A stretch of DNA of 64,000 bases from Aeromicrobium ginsengisoli (lineage in GTDB: Bacteria > Actinomycetota > Actinomycetes > Propionibacteriales > Nocardioidaceae): positions 868,001-932,000 of the forward strand of contig NZ_SDPQ02000003.1 in the NCBI RefSeq assembly GCF_004134905.2, given 5' to 3'. This document shows, in pieces, positions 59,220 to 64,000 of this stretch (position 1 is its first letter; the number at the start of each line of letters is the position of its first letter). Below the pieces are notes generated by a model. That model had not been told where the DNA came from, ran no database searches, and saw only the letters and a list, made by a program, of their open reading frames with translations. The translations under genes and the position numbers were made by a program.

Positions 59220-60298
59220 GCGGGCCCGGCGGCGAGGAGCCGGCCGAGGCGCAGCGCCTGCTCCGTCGCTCCGCCGTACTCCTGCTCGTAGCGCGTTGCC
59301 GCGGTGAAGTAGCGGTGCGCCACACCGTCGAGGTCGACGCCGACGCCACCGTGGACGTGCACGGTCGTGTGCGCGATGCGGTGACCGGCGTCCGCCGCCC
59401 ACAGCTTGGCCGTGGCGATCGCCTCTTCGGCGGGCAGGCCCTCGGCGAGCCGCCAGGCCGCCTGCCACAGCGTGAGCGCCTGGAACCTGGTGTCGATGTA
59501 GCCGTCGGCGAGACGCTGCGAGACCGCCTGGAACGTCGCGATGGGCCGGTCGAACTGCTGGCGGGTCTTGGCGTACTCCGCCGTCAGCGCGACCGCACCC
59601 TCGGTGATGCCGAGCTGGACGGCGCAGGATGCGACGGTGAGCAGGTCGACCAGGCGCGCCGCTCCGTCGATGCGCCGGTCGGCCGGCACGCGAACGTCGT
59701 CGAGCTCCACGAGTCCCGCGACGTCGCCGTCGCTGAGGTGCTGTTCCTGCACGCTGAGGCCTCTGGTGCCGGCGTTGACGAGGAACACCGCAGTGCCGTC
59801 GGCCGTCGAGGCGGTGACGAGGAACGCGGTCGCGACGGTGGCCGCGGGGACGAGGTACTTGGTGCCCGTCAGCACGTACGCCTCACCGTCGGCGATCGCC
59901 GTGGTCGTCGGCGCCGTCGGGGCATGGTCGTGCTCCTCGATGATCGCGCAGCTCAGCACGTCGGCGTCGAAGCCGATCCGCTCCTGCTCGGCGCTGCCGT
60001 GCTCGCTGAGGAAGAGACGTGCAGCGGCGTCGGTGGCCAGCGGCACCGGGGCGACCGTCCGGCCAACCTCGACGAGCACGCGGCACAGCTCGACGAAGCC
60101 GAGTCCCGCCCCGTCGTACGCCTCTGGGGTCGTGAGGCTGCGCAGCCCTGCGTCGCCGAGCGCCCGCCAGAGCACGGGGTCGAAGCGGTTGCCGGCGGCC
60201 TCGACCTCGGCCAGCCGCTCGGGCTTGGTGTGGTCGGCCAGGATCGTCGCCGCCAGCGCGGCGGCGTCGTCGGCCTCGGGGGAGAAGGTGAAGTCCAT
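59216..60298 (-). CDS. fadE27: Acyl-CoA dehydrogenase subunit FadE27 (ChsE5-like)
   Basis: A 360-residue acyl-CoA dehydrogenase: SPEADDAAALAATIL, AYDGAGLGFVELCRVLVEVGRTV, YVLTGTKYLVPAATVATAF and YAKTRQQFDRPIATFQAVSQRLAD. The C-terminus HVHGGVGVDLDGVAHRYFTAATRYEQEYGG lacks the EIQR motif that FadE26 has, as expected for the ChsE4-ChsE5 heterotetramer that dehydrogenates steroid side-chain CoA. It follows fadE26 by 8 bp. Confidence 0.88.
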   Translation of the reverse strand: MDFTFSPEADDAAALAATILADHTKPERLAEVEAAGNRFDPVLWRALGDAGLRSLTTPEAYDGAGLGFVELCRVLVEVGRTVAPVPLATDAAARLFLSEHGSAEQERIGFDADVLSCAIIEEHDHAPTAPTTTAIADGEAYVLTGTKYLVPAATVATAFLVTASTADGTAVFLVNAGTRGLSVQEQHLSDGDVAGLVELDDVRVPADRRIDGAARLVDLLTVASCAVQLGITEGAVALTAEYAKTRQQFDRPIATFQAVSQRLADGYIDTRFQALTLWQAAWRLAEGLPAEEAIATAKLWAADAGHRIAHTTVHVHGGVGVDLDGVAHRYFTAATRYEQEYGGATEQALRLGRLLAAGPA

Positions 60299-60306
60299 GC
60301 GATGTC

Positions 60307-61491
60307 CTAGCGCTGCGCGGCCGGGAGGCCGAGTCCGACGTAGCCGATGATGTCGCGCTGGATCTCGTTGGTACCGCCACCGAACGTCATCACGAGCGAT
60401 GAGCGGAAGTAGCGCTCGAGCCGTCCGGCGAGCACGGCGCCGGGGGAGTCGGCGGCGATGCCGGCGGCGGGGCCGACGACCTCCTTGAGGGCGCGATAGA
60501 CCTCGATCGCGAGCTCCGAGCCGTAGACCTTGATCGCCGAGGCGTCCGCCGGCGAGAGGGTGTCGATCTCGGTCGCGAGCTTCCAGCCCATCAGCGTCAG
60601 GGCATCCGTACGCGCCTGCGCCCGGCCCAGCAGGATCTGCACCCACTCGTGGTCGATGACGCGTACGCCGTAGGCGTCCTTGGTCTGCTGCGCCCAGTCG
60701 GTGACGAGCTCGATCGAGTGCACCAGCGGCGCCGACGAGGTGAGGGCGACGCGCTCCCGGTTGAGCTGGTTGGTGATGAGTGCCCAGCCGCCGCCGCGAC
60801 CACCGATGAGGTTGTCGGCCGGCACGCGTACGTCGTCGTAGTAGGTCGCGCTCGTGCCGACGCCGGCGATCGTGTGGACCGGGGTGTAGGAGAACCCCTT
60901 GGCGTCTGCCGGGACCAGGATCATCGACAGGCCCTTGTGGCGCGGCAGGTCGGGGTCGGTGCGGCAGGCCATCCAGATCCAGTCGGCGTACTGGATCAGC
61001 GAGGTCCACATCTTCTGGCCGTTGATGACCCACTCGCCGGTCGACTCGTCGAGCTCGGCGCGCGTGCGGAGCGACGCCAGGTCGGTGCCGGAGCCGGGCT
61101 CGGAGTAGCCGATCGAGAAGTGCAGCTCGCCCTGGACGATCCGGGGCAGGAAGTACTCCTTCTGCTCCTGCGTGCCGTAGCGCATGATCGTCGGGCCGAC
61201 CGTGTTGAGCGTCAGGTAGGGGATCGGCACGCCGGCGACGGCCGCGACGTTGGTGAAGATCAGCTCGTCGACCATCGAGCGGTTCTGCCCGCCCCACTCC
61301 TCGGGCCAGCCCATGCCGAGCCAGCCGTCGGTGCCGAGCTGGCGGATGACGTCCTTGTAGACCGTGACGTCCCCGAACTCGCCGGAGGACGCCGCGAGCG
61401 CCGCCCTTCGCTCAGGGGTGACCAGCTCGGAGAAGTAGCCCTTCAGCTCGTCACGAAGGCGAAGCTGGTCGGCTGTCAGGGCGACGTACAT
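60307..61491 (-). CDS. fadE26: Acyl-CoA dehydrogenase subunit FadE26 (ChsE4-like)
   Basis: A 394-residue acyl-CoA dehydrogenase matching FadE26: GWPEEWGGQNRSMVDELIFTNVAAVAGVPIPYLTLNTVGPTI, LHFSIGYSEPGSGTDLASLRTRA, WVINGQKMWTSLIQYADW and the C-terminal TFGGGTNEIQRDIIGYVGLGLP. With FadE27 it forms the first dehydrogenase of side-chain beta-oxidation. ATG 61491 is 6 nt behind TAGTTT, which overlaps a KstR box; no ribosome site is seen. Confidence 0.92.
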   Translation of the reverse strand: MYVALTADQLRLRDELKGYFSELVTPERRAALAASSGEFGDVTVYKDVIRQLGTDGWLGMGWPEEWGGQNRSMVDELIFTNVAAVAGVPIPYLTLNTVGPTIMRYGTQEQKEYFLPRIVQGELHFSIGYSEPGSGTDLASLRTRAELDESTGEWVINGQKMWTSLIQYADWIWMACRTDPDLPRHKGLSMILVPADAKGFSYTPVHTIAGVGTSATYYDDVRVPADNLIGGRGGGWALITNQLNRERVALTSSAPLVHSIELVTDWAQQTKDAYGVRVIDHEWVQILLGRAQARTDALTLMGWKLATEIDTLSPADASAIKVYGSELAIEVYRALKEVVGPAAGIAADSPGAVLAGRLERYFRSSLVMTFGGGTNEIQRDIIGYVGLGLPAAQR

Positions 61492-61501
61492 GTGGTAAAA
61501 C

Positions 61502-61515
61502 TATAACGTGTTCTC
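61502..61515. promoter_or_regulatory. KstR operator between fadE26 and kshA
   Basis: TATAACGTGTTCTC matches the KstR consensus except its last base. The minus-strand TAGTTT (complement of 61498-61503) serves fadE26. kshA on the other side starts 39 nt away and has a normal ribosome site. Confidence 0.75.
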
Positions 61516-61554
61516 GTTTTGGTCCACTGCGGCCTGTGATTTCGGAGGCAAATC

Positions 61555-62721
61555 GTGACTGAGACCCGCGTACTCGACGCCGGCTCCGTGCCGGAGCGCT
61601 TCGCTCGTGGCTGGCACTGCCTCGGCCTCGAGCGCGACTTCACCGACGGCAAGCCGCACTCCGTGCAGGCCTTCGGTGGCAAGCTCGTCGTGTGGAGCGA
61701 CTCCGAGGGAGAGCTGCACGTCCTCGACGGCTACTGCCGGCACATGGGCGGCGACCTGACGCAGGGCACCGTCAAGGGCGACGAGATCGCCTGCCCGTTC
61801 CACGACTGGCGCTGGGGCGGCGACGGCAAGTGCAAGGCCATCCCCTACGCCAAGCGTGTCCCCCTGCGCGCCCGTACGCAGCGCTACGAGAGCGTCGTCC
61901 GCAACGGCATGCTGATGATCTGGCACGACCCCGAGGGCAGCGCGGCCGACCACGAGAGCCTCCCACCCGTCCTCGAGGGCGTCGGCACCGACGCGTACAC
62001 CGCGTGGACCTGGAACGTCATCGAGGTCGACAACGCGCACTGCCGCGAGATCATCGACAACGTCGTCGACATGGCGCACTTCTTCTACATCCACTTCGCG
62101 TTCCCGACGAACTTCCGCAACGTGTTCGAGGGCGACAAGGCCACGCAGTTCATGGAGTCGACCGGCCGGCCCGACATGAAGGCCGAGGGCTACGGCGACG
62201 AGGACCTGGTGCTCAAGTCCGAGGCGACCTACTTCGGGCCGTCGTACATGATCAACTGGCTCGACACCGACTACAAGGGCTTCCTGACCAAGGTCATCTT
62301 GATCAACTGCCACATCCCGACGGGGCCCAACTCGTTCAACCTGCAGTACGGCCTGTGCGTCGAGAAGCCCGAAGGTGTCGACGAGGCCACGGCGAAGTAC
62401 ATCGGCGACAAGTACGCCGAGACGTTCGAGCAGGGCTTCCTGCAGGACGTCGCGATCTGGCAGAACAAGGCGCCCGTCCAGAACCCCCTGCTCTGCGAGG
62501 AGGACGGCCCGGTCTACCAGCTGCGCCGCTGGTACGAGCAGTTCTACGTCGACCAGGCCGACATCGAGCCCGAGATGGTCGAGCGGTTCGAGTTCGAGGT
62601 CGACACGACCAAGGCCAACGAGAACTGGCGGGCCGAGGTGGCCGAGAACCTCGCGCGCAAGGAGGCCGAGGATCGTGCCGCCGCGGAGGCCGGCAGCGCC
62701 GTCGAGACGGCTGACGCCTGA
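61555..62721 (+). CDS. kshA: 3-ketosteroid 9-alpha-hydroxylase oxygenase KshA
   Basis: A 388-residue Rieske non-heme iron oxygenase. The Rieske ligands are Cys61, His63, Cys80 and His83 (YCRHMGGDL...CPFHDWRWGGDGKC). The mononuclear iron site includes His175 and His180 in NVVDMAHFFYIHFAFPTNFRN. It hydroxylates C9 of androstadienedione-type steroids or steroid-CoA, which opens ring B. GTG 61555 follows GGAGG by 6 nt. It is first in an operon with a small Cys protein and kshB. Confidence 0.95.
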   Translation: MTETRVLDAGSVPERFARGWHCLGLERDFTDGKPHSVQAFGGKLVVWSDSEGELHVLDGYCRHMGGDLTQGTVKGDEIACPFHDWRWGGDGKCKAIPYAKRVPLRARTQRYESVVRNGMLMIWHDPEGSAADHESLPPVLEGVGTDAYTAWTWNVIEVDNAHCREIIDNVVDMAHFFYIHFAFPTNFRNVFEGDKATQFMESTGRPDMKAEGYGDEDLVLKSEATYFGPSYMINWLDTDYKGFLTKVILINCHIPTGPNSFNLQYGLCVEKPEGVDEATAKYIGDKYAETFEQGFLQDVAIWQNKAPVQNPLLCEEDGPVYQLRRWYEQFYVDQADIEPEMVERFEFEVDTTKANENWRAEVAENLARKEAEDRAAAEAGSAVETADA

Positions 62722-63056
62722 TGGCGTACATCGTCCCGTCCCTCCGGGAGACCCTGGAGGACCGGGAGCTCTACACCCGCAGCAGCCTGTCCGACGTGAC
62801 GTGCCGGCAGTGCCAGGCGCGGGTCATGGTGCGCAAGAACAGCGAGCACCACACCTCGATCCAGTGGACCCGCGAGGCGGTCGAGACGTGTGCGGTGTTC
62901 TCCGACCTCGACCAGCGGGAGGACGGCCGGCCCGTCCACTCGGCCTGCCCGCAGCTGGTGGCATCGATCGAGTACGCCGTGAGCGAGGGCATGGTCACGG
63001 TCGGCGCCGGGGTCGACCCGGCCGGGCTCGACCGGGACCGCAGGGCCGATGACTGA
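62721..63056 (+). CDS. Small four-cysteine protein between kshA and kshB (Rv3527-like position)
   Basis: A 111-residue protein of unknown function. It has CRQC (Cys28, Cys31), Cys57 and Cys76 along with His43, His44 and His73, which could bind zinc or an Fe-S cluster. Its start shares a base with the kshA stop and its end overlaps kshB by 8 nt, so all three are tightly coupled. In M. tuberculosis an uncharacterised gene, Rv3527, follows kshA. An assembly or electron-transfer accessory for KshAB is a reasonable inference, not shown. Confidence 0.75.
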   Translation: MAYIVPSLRETLEDRELYTRSSLSDVTCRQCQARVMVRKNSEHHTSIQWTREAVETCAVFSDLDQREDGRPVHSACPQLVASIEYAVSEGMVTVGAGVDPAGLDRDRRADD

Positions 63057-64000
63057 CGACTCGTTCGAGCTGGAAGTGCTCGACGTCATCGAGGAGACCG
63101 GCGAGGCGCGCTCGGTCGTCCTCGATCCTGGCGAGCACCGCGAGCACTTCGGCTACACGCCGGGTCAGTTCCTCACTGTCGCCGTGCCGAGCGACCGCAC
63201 GGGCCTCGTCGCGCGCAGCTACTCCCTCTCCTCGACGCCGGCCGAGGACGGGCCACTGACCATCACGGTCAAGCGCACCCCCGACGGGTACGCCTCGGGG
63301 TGGATCTGCTCCGAGCTGCGCCCCGGCGACCGGCTCCGGGTGCTCCCGCCGAGCGGCATCTTCACTCCCAAGAACCTCGACGCCGACCTGCTGCTGTTCG
63401 CCGGCGGCAGCGGCATCACGCCGGTCATGTCGATCATCCGTACGTGCCTGGCCCGCGGGACGGGTCGCATCGTGCTGTTCTACGCCAACCGGGACGAGCG
63501 CTCCGTGATCTTCGGGGCAGCCCTCAAGGAGCTCGCCGCGGAGCACCCCGAACGCCTGCTCATCGTGCACTGGCTCGAGTCGGTGCAGGGACTCCCGTCG
63601 CAGGACCAGCTCCGCGCGTTCGCCGCCCAGTACGTCGACCGTGACGCGTTCGTCTGCGGTCCGGGACCGTTCATGGCGGCCACCGTGTCCGCGCTCAAGG
63701 AGCTCGAGTTCCCCCGCGAGCGCCGCCACCAGGAGAAGTTCGTCTCGCTGGGCGGCAACCCGTTCGAGACCAGCGCCGAGCGCGAGCCCGGCGCGGACGA
63801 GGACGAGACGCCCGCTCCCGCCCCGTCGTCCGTCGGGCAGACGCACCTGCAGGTCGACCTCGACGGCGTCGACTACGAGTTCGACGACTGGCAGCCCGGC
63901 ACGACTCTGCTGGAGCACCTCGAGAGCAAGGGCATCAAGGCGCCCTACTCGTGCCGTGAGGGCGAGTGCTCCGCATGCGCGATCCGGCTGCTGGAGGGCG
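63049..64000 (+). CDS. kshB: 3-ketosteroid 9-alpha-hydroxylase reductase KshB (3' end outside the window)
   Basis: 317 residues are visible. The order is FAD domain (ARSYSLSSTP, near 55-64), NAD domain (LLLFAGGSGITPVMSIIR, about 115-132, and FVCGPGPFM) and a C-terminal plant-type 2Fe-2S ferredoxin domain beginning LQVDLDGVDYEFDDWQPGTTLLEHL with the cluster motif SCREGECSAC. It passes electrons from NADH to KshA. The last cysteine and the stop lie beyond 64000. ATG 63049 overlaps the preceding gene. Confidence 0.93.
   Translation, partial: MTDDSFELEVLDVIEETGEARSVVLDPGEHREHFGYTPGQFLTVAVPSDRTGLVARSYSLSSTPAEDGPLTITVKRTPDGYASGWICSELRPGDRLRVLPPSGIFTPKNLDADLLLFAGGSGITPVMSIIRTCLARGTGRIVLFYANRDERSVIFGAALKELAAEHPERLLIVHWLESVQGLPSQDQLRAFAAQYVDRDAFVCGPGPFMAATVSALKELEFPRERRHQEKFVSLGGNPFETSAEREPGADEDETPAPAPSSVGQTHLQVDLDGVDYEFDDWQPGTTLLEHLESKGIKAPYSCREGECSACAIRLLEG

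Overview
The window is high-GC DNA with dense, overlapping genes (many ATGA/GTGA junctions), F420-dependent enzymes and steroid genes in blocks that match actinobacterial, Mycobacterium-type sterol catabolism. Non-mycobacterial features (a dispersed palindromic repeat family, a PGRS-like protein with no PE domain, no mce4 genes in view) suggest a Nocardioidaceae-type actinomycete such as Aeromicrobium or Nocardioides. That genus-level guess is inference. Homology calls rest on recognising protein sequences from memory, not on a search.

Layout. 1-3.06 kb: accessory genes, namely a frameshifted secreted protein, a zinc alcohol dehydrogenase with its MerR regulator, gene remnants and a glycine-rich secreted protein. 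3.07-10.3 kb: an old-yellow-enzyme homologue and an F420 enzyme/thioesterase pair diverging from a KstR box, then a CYP125 paralogue with its own TetR regulator and small oxidoreductases. 10.6-19.95 kb: the HIP (C/D-ring) cluster, with fadE33-fadE32-fadE31-crotonase-fadD3 diverging from fadE30-ipdF-kstR2-fadA6 at a perfect KstR2 operator. 19.95-23.3 kb: a small accessory stretch with YciI-like protein, YefM/YoeB toxin-antitoxin, SRPBCC, SHOCT protein, ECF sigma factor and a membrane-anchored partner. 23.3-27.7 kb: an SDR diverging from cysD-cysNC-cysQ at a KstR box. 27.7-33.35 kb: ipdC-ipdB-ipdA-echA20 diverging from two SDRs and a deazaflavin nitroreductase. 33.5-34.85 kb: an LCP wall-polymer ligase. 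34.95-41.75 kb: four-gene and three-gene KstR-box operons (DUF1214/sulfotransferase/SDR/SRPBCC; reductase/AhpD-like/SDR). 41.8-47.5 kb: fadA5-GMC oxidoreductase-ALDH diverging from cyp125. 47.6-53.9 kb: ltp4-ltp3-DUF35 diverging from SnoaL-dienoyl-CoA-reductase-like SDR-acyl-CoA ligase. 53.9-64 kb: echA19 diverging from fadD19, then fadD17-fadE27-fadE26 diverging from kshA-small Cys protein-kshB (cut by the window end).

Together these genes oxidise and activate the sterol side chain (CYP125, FadD19, FadE26/27, EchA19, FadA5, Ltp3/4), hydroxylate ring B at C9 (KshAB) and degrade the last two rings (FadD3, FadE30, IpdF, EchA20, IpdABC, FadA6). Ten KstR-like and two KstR2-like operators were found. 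Most lie about 10 nt before a start codon and overlap a -10 hexamer, suggesting leaderless mRNAs. The most unusual points are a PAPS-forming sulfate-activation operon at a KstR box together with a KstR-box sulfotransferase, an alcohol-oxidase/aldehyde-dehydrogenase pair in the fadA5 operon facing cyp125, and a 15-codon leader ORF running through a hairpin that hides a start site. A 133-nt run of G and C tracts inside fadE32 looks like an assembly artefact. Ring A/B genes (hsa, kstD), kstR, mce4 and chsE1E2/chsH are not in this window.
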